NCBI RefSeq assembly: GCF_000020685.1
Contig: NC_012527.1
Coordinates: forward strand, 86,001-150,000
DNA from: Deinococcus deserti VCD115
GTDB taxonomy: Bacteria > Deinococcota > Deinococci > Deinococcales > Deinococcaceae
Length of the DNA: 64,000 nucleotides
Direction: 5' to 3'
Shown: positions 53,845-63,391 of the stretch, in pieces
Layout of the letters: the number at the start of each line of letters is the position of its first letter
Position numbering within the stretch: the stretch's first letter is position 1
Notes under the pieces: model-generated
What the model was told of the DNA's origin: nothing
What the model saw: the letters and a program-made list of their open reading frames with translations, nothing else
Database searches by the model: none
Position numbers and translations under genes: made by a program

Positions 53845-54696
53845 TTACCGGGCGAGACCAACAGTGAGGCTGGCTATGTAGCCCCTGGCAGGCGTGCCGG
53901 TCACAGAGGCCATCTGGGCGGCGTAGCCGTCACGAAACACCATGTCGCGGTCCAGTGACAGCCGACCCAGATTGCTTAAACTGGGACCATGCCCCGGGGT
54001 GGCGTATACCGCGCGCGACGCACTTTCCGGCAGGGCGAGCTGCGACGTCTGAATCTTGTTTCGCGCGGACGTCGCAGAGGCGAGTGTCGGGAACACCTCG
54101 AAATGTATATGTGGCCAGCGTCCGTCGTAGCAGCCGGGGTAGATGGTCTGGAATGTCAGCGTGCCGTCCTTGCTGGTGGCCTGTACGCCCCGCAGGTAAT
54201 CCTCCCCGACCACGTTGCGGCTGTACATGCTGTATTCGCCGTTTGCGGTGCAGTGCCAGGCGTACACCGCATAGCCTGCCAGCGGCGCACAGCCGCTGTT
54301 CACGTTGACGAGGGTCATTTTCAGGGTGAGGGGCACCCCTTGAGCTTGGTTTTTCGTTCCGAGACTGGTACGCAGGTCCGAGCGGACGATGCCGCTGCGG
54401 GACAGCACATTCTGAGTCTGGCCGGAGGCCGCGCTGCCGTCGGCGGGATACGGCCCCGCCGTTTCGAAAGGAATGACCGGCACGCAGGTAGCAGTGGTGC
54501 GTGCCGCGGCACTGGTCAGACCCAGACTTCCACCAATCAAAGTGGCGATACCAGCGCCGCCGAGGGCCAGAATGCGGCGGCGGTCGACCACTGCCCGGGC
54601 CAGCATATCGAGGTCGGCAGTCAGGCCGAGATCATTGAAGTCGTCGTGGTGGTCGTGGTCGTCAGCTGGGTACGGCAGAACGCGGCGGTTTGTCAT
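53845..54696 (-). CDS. Intradiol ring-cleavage dioxygenase-like protein, exported
   Basis: 283 residues. A His/Asp-rich N-terminus (PADDHDHHDDFNDLG) precedes a twin-arginine-like signal (DRRRILALGGAGIATLIGGS). The catalytic domain has the iron-ligand region YPGCYDGRWPHIHFEVF (Tyr and two His) and an upstream YAVYAWHCTANGEYSMYS with the other Tyr. Family members cleave catechols with non-heme Fe3+; Tat export suggests an extracytoplasmic role. A divalent-metal-binding N-terminus is unusual. Confidence 0.88.
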   Translation of the reverse strand: MTNRRVLPYPADDHDHHDDFNDLGLTADLDMLARAVVDRRRILALGGAGIATLIGGSLGLTSAAARTTATCVPVIPFETAGPYPADGSAASGQTQNVLSRSGIVRSDLRTSLGTKNQAQGVPLTLKMTLVNVNSGCAPLAGYAVYAWHCTANGEYSMYSRNVVGEDYLRGVQATSKDGTLTFQTIYPGCYDGRWPHIHFEVFPTLASATSARNKIQTSQLALPESASRAVYATPGHGPSLSNLGRLSLDRDMVFRDGYAAQMASVTGTPARGYIASLTVGLAR

Positions 54697-55108
54697 GGTG
54701 GAGCCTCCTTGAGCGCAGGAGGGAACGCCTCGTTCCTCCCCGTGTCTTCTTGAGACTCAACGTAAGGGACACGTGTTCAGGAGCTGGGTAGACCGTATGA
54801 AGATCTCTAGCAGCCTGCTCAACCCTTCCGCGCCTTGATCACCCCGGCAGATGCGCGTCCCGGCCGAGTTCACGGTGCTGCAAAGGAGCGTCGCAACCAC
54901 AGTCAGCACAGTGGAATGTCATCAGGAGCAGGGCTTGTGCTCAGACGGGGGGCTCGGAACCCGGGTAATTCACGTCACAGTCCACCCCAGATATTTCGAC
55001 CCAAAGAACCGCTGAGAGCAGGAGCTGGCACGTGGCACCGAAGCGTCTACCTGAAATGCTTTGGCCTATCCTCACGCCGCGTCAGACGACCGAACGCAGA
55101 GTAAAAGG
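54697..55108. other. Intergenic region
   Basis: About 410 bases between divergent genes, holding both promoters. I see no small gene or repeat. Confidence 0.4.
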
Positions 55109-55477
55109 ATGAAGTCACTCCTTCTTATGGGCCTGATGGTCACTGGTCTCGCCGCCGCACAAACGCAGGGCAGTGCCACCATTCGTGAGAACGGACGCAG
55201 CTACACCATCAACTGCTCCGGCAACAACGATGTCATCTCCGTACGCGGAAACCACAACGCCATCTCGCTGACAGGAATCTGCGAGAACCTCGTGGTATAC
55301 GGCAACGGGAACAGCATTTCGGGGGGCACGCTGCTGAAAGTCTGGCTGAGAGGCAACGACAACGCCGTCTCCGCCCCACAGCGAACCTCAACGCCCGTCA
55401 TCAGCAATACTGGGAAAAACAACCGCTACTCGATTGGAGCCGTGACGTCTGTGTCCGTCAAAAAGGTCGAGAAGTAA
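55109..55477 (+). CDS. DUF3060-type secreted protein
   Basis: ATG 55109 follows AAAAGGA. 122 residues with a signal peptide (MKSLLLMGLMVTGLAAAQ), then repeated short beta units: NNDVISVRGNHNAISLTG, ENLVVYGNGNSISGG and WLRGNDNAV. This GNxN pattern marks DUF3060, a small beta-helix-like secreted family of unknown role. Confidence 0.8.
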   Translation: MKSLLLMGLMVTGLAAAQTQGSATIRENGRSYTINCSGNNDVISVRGNHNAISLTGICENLVVYGNGNSISGGTLLKVWLRGNDNAVSAPQRTSTPVISNTGKNNRYSIGAVTSVSVKKVEK

Positions 55478-55562
55478 GACAGAAACGATAAAAAACGACG
55501 ATAGAACTAAGAAGCCCTCATGGCTCCATCTCCTGAAGCAACGGAGGGGTCTTGCCACGGGT

Positions 55563-55604
55563 GAAGACAAACTGGTCAAAGCGCCTTCTGACCAGCTTGT
55601 CTTC
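55563..55604 (+). terminator. Terminator after the DUF3060 gene
   Basis: A 16-bp stem with one mismatch (GAAGACAAaCTGGTCA) and a 10-base loop. Confidence 0.6.
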
Positions 55605-55736
55605 TCGTTCCCGATGATGTGCACTGGAGCGCTGAGGCCGTCAGAATCAGAGGTTTCTCCTTCGTGATCATGACCCTATGCTCAAAATGAGCGGCCAGGC
55701 GGCCGTCGGTGGTGCGCAGGGTCTATCCGTAAAGCC

Positions 55737-56203
55737 TCAGCGCTTCACCTCATTTTCGGCAGCCTGACCAATCACATGAACCGGGCGCCCAGTCTTCGCT
55801 GCAGCCATCCCGGGATGAAACGCAGTCTCAGTGCATTCAATCAACATCATCACGGCAGGAGATGCCGGGGGAACCGACACCGTCACCGCAGCGTCGGCGA
55901 CGGAGCCATCGACAAAAGGCGTGACATCAATGCTCACCACGTCTCCCGCAGTCAGCGGGCGTTGCGTCGGAAGGCCGTGAACAATGTGGTCATTCACGCT
56001 GATGAAGACGTTGACCGGGGCGTGGCATGTCATGCGTGGGGCAGACTGGGCCCCATGCCGGCGAAACACCGATCCCGCGAGGGCATCAAGCTCAGCAGGG
56101 GTCTCGCCCGGACGAATGGCCGCCTTCAGGGTGCCGAGCGTCTCAGCCACACCTTGTCCTGCTCGCTGCATCCCCTCAGGTCAGGATTGGTGTTGATGGT
56201 CAT
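55737..56203 (-). pseudogene. Methionine aminopeptidase, C-terminally truncated
   Basis: [11 protein letters not shown] (start at 56203) is one base out of frame with [20 protein letters not shown] (start 56171). The frame then holds the M24 segments [20 protein letters not shown] and ADAAVTVSV, with the substrate His and the first two metal Asp residues, and stops at [12 protein letters not shown] before the GHGIG, HE and final Glu metal ligands. A 5' frameshift and loss of the last third make it non-functional. Confidence 0.8.
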
Positions 56204-56398
56204 GTCGTACTGTAGGCCAGCAGTACACTTCGTTTACCCCTTTCATCTCCACACCGTGCCGGTAAACGCCGGACTGGCTGGTGAACAACAGACGAACCGC
56301 GCAACGGGTGGGGAACCTTCGGTCACGAGAAACTCCTGGGATTTATTCTGGTCGTCCTTCACACCAACCGGCAGGATTGTGCGGGGCAGGGAAGACGG

Positions 56399-57397
56399 TC
56401 AGGATTCCAGGAGCAGCTGCCCGCGCGTTACAAAAGCATGGAACGACACGACGTCAACGTTCGCACCGCACGCCACGATCCCCACCCGTTTGCCGCTCAG
56501 GCGCGCTTTCAGCGGACCAAGCAGCGCCGCTGTTCCCGCCGCCGTCGCGGGTTCTGTCACCAGCTTCATGTCACGGAACAGGTAGAACATCGCCCGGCAA
56601 AGCTCATCGTCCGACACCCTCACCACCTCATCCACAAAGGCGCGGCACACGTCAAACGAATAACGCAGCGCAAACGGCGCCCCCAGGCTGTCCGCGATCG
56701 TTGTTACGCGCTCCAGGCGCACCGGTTCACCTGCGCTCAGACTCTGGGACAGCGAGTCCGCGCCTAGCGGTTCGACGCCGTACACCTGACACTGCGGCTG
56801 GAGCTGCTTTACCGCCGCTGCCACCCCAGAGATCAGCCCCCCGCCTCCCACAGGCACAATCACCGCGTCCAGGTGCGGCACCTGATCCATAAACTCGAGT
56901 CCAACGCCCGCGGTGCCCTGCGAGGTCAGCGGCCCGTCAAACGGGTGAATCATGGTGCGGCCTTCCTGCGTCTGGATGGACTGCACCCACTCGAACGCCT
57001 GATGCACGTCCGGGGCGAGGTGCACGTCGGCGCCCAGGGCTTCGCACGCCTGAACACGGGCAGGACTGGAATGCTGGAGCATCACCACTTTGGCACTCAC
57101 CCCCGCTTCCCGGGCCGCGTACGCCACGGCAATAGCATGATTACCCGCACTGACCGCCGTGACCCCCCGCGCCCGGGCCGGCGCATCCAATGCCTGAATG
57201 GTGTTCAGCGCTCCACGCAGCTTGAAGGTGCCCGTTTTCTGAAACAGCTCCAGCTTCAACCAGACCTCCGTTTCGGGGGTCAACTGCTCGGGGATTGCGC
57301 CAGTCTGCCAGCGCCACACGGGCGTGCGCAGTACTCCCGGTTTCAGACGTGCGTGCACATCCCTCAAGGTTGACAGACTCAGTTCCTGAAAGTTCAT
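56399..57397 (-). CDS. Threonine/serine dehydratase-like PLP enzyme
   Basis: 332 residues of the tryptophan-synthase-beta-like fold: the PLP Lys59 in TGTFKLRGA, substrate loop SAGNHAIAVAYAAR, and glycine-rich phosphate-binding PVGGGGLISG. No ACT-type regulatory domain, so it is the short catabolic form. It converts Thr or Ser to 2-oxoacid via an enamine. Its start overlaps the RidA-family gene by four bases, a telling partner because RidA hydrolyses the enamine/imine intermediates. Confidence 0.92.
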   Translation of the reverse strand: MNFQELSLSTLRDVHARLKPGVLRTPVWRWQTGAIPEQLTPETEVWLKLELFQKTGTFKLRGALNTIQALDAPARARGVTAVSAGNHAIAVAYAAREAGVSAKVVMLQHSSPARVQACEALGADVHLAPDVHQAFEWVQSIQTQEGRTMIHPFDGPLTSQGTAGVGLEFMDQVPHLDAVIVPVGGGGLISGVAAAVKQLQPQCQVYGVEPLGADSLSQSLSAGEPVRLERVTTIADSLGAPFALRYSFDVCRAFVDEVVRVSDDELCRAMFYLFRDMKLVTEPATAAGTAALLGPLKARLSGKRVGIVACGANVDVVSFHAFVTRGQLLLES

Positions 57398-57810
57398 GCA
57401 GTCTCCGCGCCACCCAGGGCAGCCGTGCCCTGAATCTCGACACTGGCCCCCAGGGGAAGCGCCTGCACAATGACGGTCGTGCGGGTCGGGAGAGGATCGG
57501 CAAACGCCGCGAGGTACAGCTCATTCAGTCTGGTGTAATCGTCAGGGGTCGTCAGGTAGACATTCACGCTGACCAGGTCCGCAAGGCTGAGCTGGTGCGC
57601 CTCGAGGATGCCTGTGAGATTTGTCATCATCTGCGCGAATTCTGAGGCGAAGCCGCCGGGCACAAGCTGCTGCGTCTGAGGGTCAAGGCCCACCTGCCCA
57701 GAAATAAACAGGAGCCCGGCGGCCTTCCGGGTCAGCGAGAAAGGTCGGCGGGCGGAGGCTGCAGGACCTGCCGGGGGTTGGGCGCCGGACGTCCGGGAAT
57801 CTGAATTCAT
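57394..57810 (-). CDS. RidA-family enamine/imine deaminase
   Basis: ATG 57810 (MNSDSRTSGAQPPAGPAASA) gives 138 residues with the YjgF/RidA core: FSLTRKAAGLLFISGQVGLDP, ADLVSVNVYLTTPDDYTRLNELY and PTRTTVIVQALPLGASVEIQ, including the Arg of the active site. It clears the reactive enamine intermediates made by the coupled dehydratase just downstream. Confidence 0.9.
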   Translation of the reverse strand: MNSDSRTSGAQPPAGPAASARRPFSLTRKAAGLLFISGQVGLDPQTQQLVPGGFASEFAQMMTNLTGILEAHQLSLADLVSVNVYLTTPDDYTRLNELYLAAFADPLPTRTTVIVQALPLGASVEIQGTAALGGAETA

Positions 57811-58010
57811 AGGTGACTGTATGCGATGCCCATGCGGAGGCACAATCCCCGCCTCGGGTGCGGCCTGACCTCTGGGGCTTCATGGCCACGATCGTCCTTG
57901 ACCCCACCTATTGAAAATGAGGCTCAGCCTTGCAGCCCACGTCTCCTGCTCCGGTGAATGCTCCCGCGAAACCGCCTCGCTTCAGCGTGCCCTGCCCGCC
58001 CTTGGCTCCT

Positions 58011-59381
58011 TCAGGACAGGGCAGGCGGCAGCGGCAGGGTGAACGTCACGGTCGTGCCGCTGCCAACCGCACTGGTGATCCTGATATCACCCCCGTGTGC
58101 TTCGACGATCGTCTTACAGATACTGAGGCCCAGACCACTTCCGCCGCCGGAGCGGGCCTGATCTGCCCGGTACAGTCGGTTAAACACATGCGGCAGATGC
58201 TCTGGTTGGATGCCGTCGCCCGTGTCCTTCACACTCACGGTCAGGCTCTGGCCAGCCACCTCTGCGGTGACCACCACCCGCCCACCGGCTGACGTATGTG
58301 CCAGAGCATTACTCAGGAGGTTCTGAAGCACCTGCGTGATGCGGACGACATCAACGGAAGCCCTGACCCCCGCAACCTTCAGATGCGTTTCGAGTGTTAC
58401 GTCCCCCTGCCGGGCCATCTCCTCAAAGGTCGCGACGGCACCCCGGATGAACGGCTCGACCTCCGCCAGCTTGTGGTTCATGTGGAGCTCCCCTGCGTCT
58501 GCCAGCGACAGAAACCGCAGGTCGTTGACCAGTTGCGAGACGTGCTGGGTTTCCTGGTGCAGGCGTTTGAGACGTTCAGAAGTGGGTTTGAAGGTGCCAT
58601 CGAGAATAGCTTCCAATGTTCCGGAAATCACGGCCAGAGGCGTATTGAGGTCGTGGGCAATATCGGCTGTGAGCTGCCGCCGGGCCTGCTGGCTGCGGAC
58701 CACGTCCTGGTGCATTTCTCCGAATGCATGCAGCACCTCGCCAAACTCGTCTGTGCGGGTGCTCTGATGTGCTATGGGCGCGTCGCCACGCTGCAAGGCG
58801 CGAATGCCCCGGCGCAGTTCACTCAGGGGCCTGAGCAGGGTTCTCGACACCAGCAGGCCCATCACGACGGCCAGCACGGTTGCCCCGAGCATAGACCAGC
58901 CGATGGCCTGGGCAGTCCGCGACAGAAAGTCCTCCCCGCGCCTATCCGGACGGGGCCGCATGCCCGAAGGAATCAGGTAGGCCACGACCCTGTTTCCAAC
59001 CGTGACCGGGGTGCCTTGCGGCCGGGGTACCCGGGTGCCCCGAGGAACGTTTGGTGTCGAAAAGACGGCGCGTCGCTGCTCGTCCAGCACCAGCCAGGAA
59101 CTGCGGGAAACACCGGGGGTGCGTGGGGGAGGGCCGGCTCGGTCGCCATTTCTTGGGTGCGGCTCGGATGGCCGGAAGCCGCTCACTGTTCCGTTGGCCT
59201 GCACGTAGGCCTGAACCTGCGCCGTCAGGCTTTCCTGCGCCTGTGCGCCCAGCAGGGCACTGAACTCCGAGCGCGTGTAGACCGAGGAAATGAAACCGAC
59301 GGTGCCCAGCGCGGCCGCGCTGACCAGCACAAACGCCAGTGTCAGCCGCCAGGCCAGGGTTCGCCAGTAGGGACGCTTCAT
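58011..59381 (-). CDS. Membrane sensor histidine kinase
   Basis: 456 residues: membrane helix 12-34, an extracytoplasmic sensor (35-160) rich in Pro and Arg, a second helix 160-178, HAMP (179-230), H box with His243 (ADIAHDLNTPL), N box NLLSNALAHTS, G1 DTGDGI and G2 GSGLGLSICK. It overlaps the response regulator gene by four bases and so is its cognate kinase. Confidence 0.95.
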   Translation of the reverse strand: MKRPYWRTLAWRLTLAFVLVSAAALGTVGFISSVYTRSEFSALLGAQAQESLTAQVQAYVQANGTVSGFRPSEPHPRNGDRAGPPPRTPGVSRSSWLVLDEQRRAVFSTPNVPRGTRVPRPQGTPVTVGNRVVAYLIPSGMRPRPDRRGEDFLSRTAQAIGWSMLGATVLAVVMGLLVSRTLLRPLSELRRGIRALQRGDAPIAHQSTRTDEFGEVLHAFGEMHQDVVRSQQARRQLTADIAHDLNTPLAVISGTLEAILDGTFKPTSERLKRLHQETQHVSQLVNDLRFLSLADAGELHMNHKLAEVEPFIRGAVATFEEMARQGDVTLETHLKVAGVRASVDVVRITQVLQNLLSNALAHTSAGGRVVVTAEVAGQSLTVSVKDTGDGIQPEHLPHVFNRLYRADQARSGGGSGLGLSICKTIVEAHGGDIRITSAVGSGTTVTFTLPLPPALS

Positions 59382-60061
59382 GGCGTCAGGTCTGGATTCA
59401 GGCGGTATCCCATGCCGAACACCGTTTCAATGAACCTCGGCTTGCCCGGTTCCGGCTCAATTTTCGCGCGCAGGTTCCGGACATGCACGTCGATGGTGCG
59501 TTCCGCACCCAGAGCTTCTTCCTGAAGCTGTTCCAGCAGTTCCAGCCGCGAGAAGACCCGTCCGGGAGCCCGGAGGAATGCTGCCATCAATTCAAACTCG
59601 GAACGGGTCAGATCGACCCGGCTGCCCTGTACCAGGAAGGTTCTGGACGCCGCGTCCATTTCCAGTTCGCCGGCCCGGACAAACGCTGAGGGCGGCGCTT
59701 CGTTGCCGCGGCGCAGGTGTGCGCGCACGCGGGCCAGGAGCTCAGCCATCGAGAACGGCTTCGTGACGTAATCGTCGGCACCGAGTTCCAGGCCCAGCAC
59801 CTTGTCGAGTTCAGCGTCACGGGCCGTCAGAAAAACTACAGGAGCATGCTCAGCAGCGCGGAAACGCCGGAGGAATTCCAGGCCGTCCATGCCGGGCATC
59901 ATCATGTCCAGCAGCACCAGGTCAGGCCGGTGATGGCGCACTTCAAGCAGGCCCTCGTGGCCGTTGGACGCCACCCGGACCCGGTACCCGTGCTCCTGGA
60001 GGTACTCGCGGACCATATCCCGGACCCCAGGGTTATCTTCCACGATCAGGATGGTCTTCAT
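59378..60061 (-). CDS. OmpR/PhoB-family response regulator
   Basis: Start 60061 (MKTILIVEDNPGVRD). Receiver domain with Asp9-Asn10, phospho-acceptor Asp52 and Lys101 (VTKPF), then a winged-helix domain from about 128 with RSEFELMAAFLRAPGRVFSR and TVFGMGYRL. Encoded just upstream of the overlapping kinase gene; the pair forms a complete two-component system of unknown signal. It may control the small secreted proteins beside it. Confidence 0.95.
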   Translation of the reverse strand: MKTILIVEDNPGVRDMVREYLQEHGYRVRVASNGHEGLLEVRHHRPDLVLLDMMMPGMDGLEFLRRFRAAEHAPVVFLTARDAELDKVLGLELGADDYVTKPFSMAELLARVRAHLRRGNEAPPSAFVRAGELEMDAASRTFLVQGSRVDLTRSEFELMAAFLRAPGRVFSRLELLEQLQEEALGAERTIDVHVRNLRAKIEPEPGKPRFIETVFGMGYRLNPDLTP

Positions 60062-60239
60062 TCGGGCCTCCGTGTGGGGCAGGGGGACAAGGGCGAAACT
60101 GGCGTGTCCGGCATACACAGAATGTGCCACACACGAAGGGGCCACCCCGGCCGTCGATGGTTCAGATTGACAGCCAGGGTGACCAACGCGGATTTCGCTG
60201 GACGGCGACCTGCGCCGTCCAGCATCCCTGTTCAGGTCG

Positions 60240-60845
60240 TCAGCGGCGCCGAGGGGTGCGGGGAGCAGGCTGTCCCGGCTGGGTGGAAGTGGCCTTCAGG
60301 TCCACGACGACCCGCCCACCCGGCCGTTCAATCACCGCGAAGCTTGCCTGCTGAGCCGCACGGTTCAGGGCCGTGGCCTGGGACTCCGGAGAGCCGGTCA
60401 GCTGAATGGTCTGCGTCGGCTGGGCGCCCTTCAGCGGATCACCGTTGTAGAACGTGACGCGCGTTGCCCCGCGAAGGGCGCCGCCAAGCTGGTTCAGGGT
60501 TCCTCCCTGCTGAGCCTGGGGAGAGTTGGAGGTGCCTCGCTGATCTGATGGCCGGGCAGGCTGAATGTGCATGCCCCGCGGGTTGTGCGCCTGGGCTCCC
60601 CGCTGGTGTTGCCCGGTGACTCGGCCCTGCCGGGCATCCGGCCGGTGCATGCCGGTCTGTGCCGGACGCTCAGTCCCGCGGTTGTCACCCGCCCTGGTCT
60701 GGTTCTGGTGGGCTGCCTGATGCTCTGCCGGTCGCTGGTGTGCCTGAGCGGCAACCTGACGCTGGGCGGACGTTGAACTGGTGGCGGACGCGGTTCCGGC
60801 GAGGACGGTGAGGGCAAGCAGGGGGGTCAGGATCGTATGGCGCAT
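60240..60845 (-). CDS. Secreted Gln/His-rich protein, hypothetical
   Basis: Start 60845 (MRHTILTPLLALTVLAGTAS, a signal peptide). The mature chain has a long low-complexity region rich in Gln, His, Arg and Ala (about 25-110), then a folded C-terminus (TRVTFYNGDPLKGAQPTQTI, then FAVIERPGGRVVVDLKA). It is likely an extracytoplasmic protein, possibly metal-binding through His. It lies upstream of the two-component genes on the same strand and may be a target. Confidence 0.65.
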   Translation of the reverse strand: MRHTILTPLLALTVLAGTASATSSTSAQRQVAAQAHQRPAEHQAAHQNQTRAGDNRGTERPAQTGMHRPDARQGRVTGQHQRGAQAHNPRGMHIQPARPSDQRGTSNSPQAQQGGTLNQLGGALRGATRVTFYNGDPLKGAQPTQTIQLTGSPESQATALNRAAQQASFAVIERPGGRVVVDLKATSTQPGQPAPRTPRRR

Positions 60846-61007
60846 GGAATTCTCCTTTGCAGGCTGTAGTGGGGGTGGGCCTCGCCTGACAGCGAGGCCG
60901 GAGGAACGGCAGTTGCTGCTCGGGGAGACAGACGCGAACCTTACGTCGGGCAGAGGACCGGGGGTCCTTCGCGGGCCGCCGGTGTGGCGGGACAATTGAA
61001 CGAACGC

Positions 61008-61424
61008 TCAGTTGAGGCCGGTATCCAGGCTGAGCCAGGGCTCTCCGGTCCAGGGCGCCTGGGTGAGCTCACCGGTAAGCTCGTCCAGGTAAACAGCGGA
61101 GGTGTTCCCCAGCGTCAGGTGGTACGAGCTTGCGTGCTCGATTTCAATGGTGGTGCGCAGCACGTCCTGTACTCCAGGAGCCCGGTTGTACGGCGTAACG
61201 ATCACTTCGTGCCGGCCGCTGGCCAGCTCTTGCGGGAACATCATGGCGTTGTCCGGAGCAATATCGTCGAACACCAGGGTGCCGTCTACATAAATGTCCA
61301 CGATGCCACTGGCACCAGCATCATTGTGGAAGAACACTGGAGCCGCGGACGCATTGACGAACAGGGTGCTGGCGGTGAGCAGAGCGGAGACAGTGAAAGC
61401 TTTCAGTGTGGTGAGGTTACGCAT
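61008..61424 (-). CDS. DUF4397-type secreted protein
   Basis: 138 residues with a signal peptide (MRNLTTLKAFTVSALLTAST). The mature part (VFFHNDAGASGIVDIYVDGT, then FDDIAPDNAMMFPQELASGRHEVIV) matches the DUF4397 beta-sandwich: HxxxGxxxVDIYVDG and LxxGxHxVxV. Function unknown, probably a surface protein. Confidence 0.7.
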   Translation of the reverse strand: MRNLTTLKAFTVSALLTASTLFVNASAAPVFFHNDAGASGIVDIYVDGTLVFDDIAPDNAMMFPQELASGRHEVIVTPYNRAPGVQDVLRTTIEIEHASSYHLTLGNTSAVYLDELTGELTQAPWTGEPWLSLDTGLN

Positions 61425-62404
61425 GGTTGACGTCCTTTGGGTGGCGGGGCACCGGGTGAGAGGGCGGGTGGAATGCAGCGACGCGCGGAGAAGGCAGCTG
61501 CTGCCGGATCACGTTTTTCTGCGTGCGCCCGGCGTGCTGCTTCCGTTCACGAAGGGAGTATGGACGGGCGCTGTTCAGAGGCTGCGTACAAGATGTTCAG
61601 AACCTGTGTAGGTTCCGAAAGACACCAGATGGCGCACCTGCAGATTCCTCTGCACACTTCAGCCGCTCTCGGCTGCATTAGGGACTTCGCCTGAGACCGG
61701 GATACTCCTCATATGCCCGGGACTGTGACAGAGCGGTGGTGGAAGCCGGCGGGTCATGACGAGGCCCCGCACCAGGAAGGTCGCTTGCGGCTTATACGGT
61801 TGCTGAGGTTTCCATTGCGGGATGCCAGGTTTCAGGGATCGCCGGAGGTTGCTGTTATCGGGAACAGAGGCAGGGACACCCTGAAGACCCGGCACCCCCG
61901 GATTCCTCGTGGTGACTCGAAAAGAGTAAGTGCAATCGGGAAGTGGACTTTCCGGCTGTGCATGTCCAGCTCCCGGGCAATCCTGTTTAAGGTGAATAAC
62001 AGATACCGTTTCCGGCCCTTGTATACTCTTGTTGTACCCCACAATACAGGCCGCCCGGGTGAAGGCGGCGGGCAGGCCCGACCTCAGCCGTGGAGCTCTT
62101 GACTGCGCTTCCCTGATCGTTGCCGGTAAATCCCGCGATCCTGAAGAGTCCTGACTGGGAGGAAAAGCGCTGTAACTAGCGGGGCAATAAACTTGTCCAC
62201 CGGGGCCCGCCACTGATGAATGTGCGTACCGGGAGCACATGCTCAGGAAGGAAGATTCGGACTTGTGAGCTGTTTGCAACTGATCGGGTGTGGACCAGGC
62301 GTGGGAACGTATGGCGAGAAAAACCCAGGCGCGTCGGTTTATGCTTTCAGCCGTCGCAAGAGTCGCCGGGAACGGTGACTCCGAACATGCCGTACTGAGA
62401 TTTA
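61425..62404. other. About 980 bases with no supportable gene
   Basis: A 288-codon minus-strand frame (61659-62525) is Ser/Pro/Arg-rich, has no domain signal and runs into the next gene; I regard it as a chance frame. No remnant is recognised. Confidence 0.4.
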
Positions 62405-62911
62405 ATGAACAGTTTGTATCTGTCTGCAACGATGGTTTTGGGAAGTCTGGTTTTGTCTGGATGTGAGGCTGCGGAGCGAAAACACTACGAACAGAGACAG
62501 CTGACTCTCGACCGCAATAACGCACAATTTTATCTTTCTCAATGTGTTCAGGCTATCGAACGCCGCCGCGCACAGCCTGGGGTGGCTCAGGGCCGGCTGC
62601 CCCGAAAACTTGACGGCACAAATTGCGAGAACCCGTTATTGGGCGACTATGCGCTGGATCCCGCGCAAGGCCGCATCATTGAAAAAAGTGTCATACGGCT
62701 TGATTCTTCCAGGCTCAGCAGCTACACGATTGAAGTGCACGGCCGGGACGGTGAAGTTTATACCTACGTAGATCGAGGTAGAGCTGCGGCTGAAGCGGAG
62801 CAGGCGGGTACATTCGCTGATTCATCGGCTGGTGGAACGGTTTCCCCCCCGCCAGACGTTACGGAAGGCGAACCCAACCGGCCAGAGGTTGAAGAAAATC
62901 AGAGCCAATAA
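62405..62911 (+). CDS. Lipoprotein, hypothetical
   Basis: 168 residues with a lipobox LVLSGC (Cys20). The mature N-terminal 110 residues (QRQLTLDRNNAQFYLSQCVQ, then CENPLLGDYALDPAQGRIIEKSVIRL) resemble the globular part of pilin-like proteins in which a Cys pair closes a loop. The C-terminal tail is acidic and Pro-rich. Not assigned to a family. Confidence 0.65.
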   Translation: MNSLYLSATMVLGSLVLSGCEAAERKHYEQRQLTLDRNNAQFYLSQCVQAIERRRAQPGVAQGRLPRKLDGTNCENPLLGDYALDPAQGRIIEKSVIRLDSSRLSSYTIEVHGRDGEVYTYVDRGRAAAEAEQAGTFADSSAGGTVSPPPDVTEGEPNRPEVEENQSQ

Positions 62912-62984
62912 GGAGGCCGGCAATTTTTTTGGACTAACACCTTTGAGCGTTCAGTCGTTCTGGAAAATAGCGCCCTGATCTCGC

Positions 62985-63391
62985 TGGGTTCAGTCAACCA
63001 CGACCTGAAGATTGTATGGAGCAGCTCGTGAATCCTAGTAAAACTTCTTGTGCGCAACTCGGCGAGATGCTGCTCGGTCATGTAGTCAGCTCTGCCCTGT
63101 AGATCGAGGATCCCATACAGGGTGCCCGGGAACCCGTACTTATTCTTGAGTGGACGGGCGATGGTGTGCGCTCTGGCCCAGTTGTCGTCGAAGGTCAGCT
63201 ACACGATACCCTGCTTGGACTTGGGTACGTTGCAGATCCCAGCGAACTTGTGCACCGGTGTCAAAATCTACTGCACGAACCTAAAGGGTAGTGTTGTTAG
63301 CCCAGTCAATCGTGCCGCTGAAATCTTCCTGTGATAACACAAACGTCATCCACTCATCGTTCTGGATCTGGCCGGGGTTAGGCACATACCC
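62985..63391 (-). pseudogene. Polysaccharide deacetylase (CE4/NodB), degenerate
   Basis: Minus strand: PGQIQNDEWMTFVLSQEDFS and GTIDWANNTTL, TAG (63300 region), VRAVDFDTGAQVRWDLQRT, a frameshift, then VPKSKQGIV, TAG, LTFDDNWARAHTIARPLKNK and YGFPGTLYGILDLQGRADYM. LTFDDxW is the NodB metal-binding motif and YGFPGT the next conserved strand. The His-x-x-x-His ligands that should follow are lost. At least two stops and one frameshift make this a dead gene. Confidence 0.75.

Noticed and set aside
61659..62525. 288-codon minus-strand open frame
   Set aside because: Ser/Pro/Arg-rich composition, no start context, no domain resemblance, and it overlaps the start of a good lipoprotein gene.
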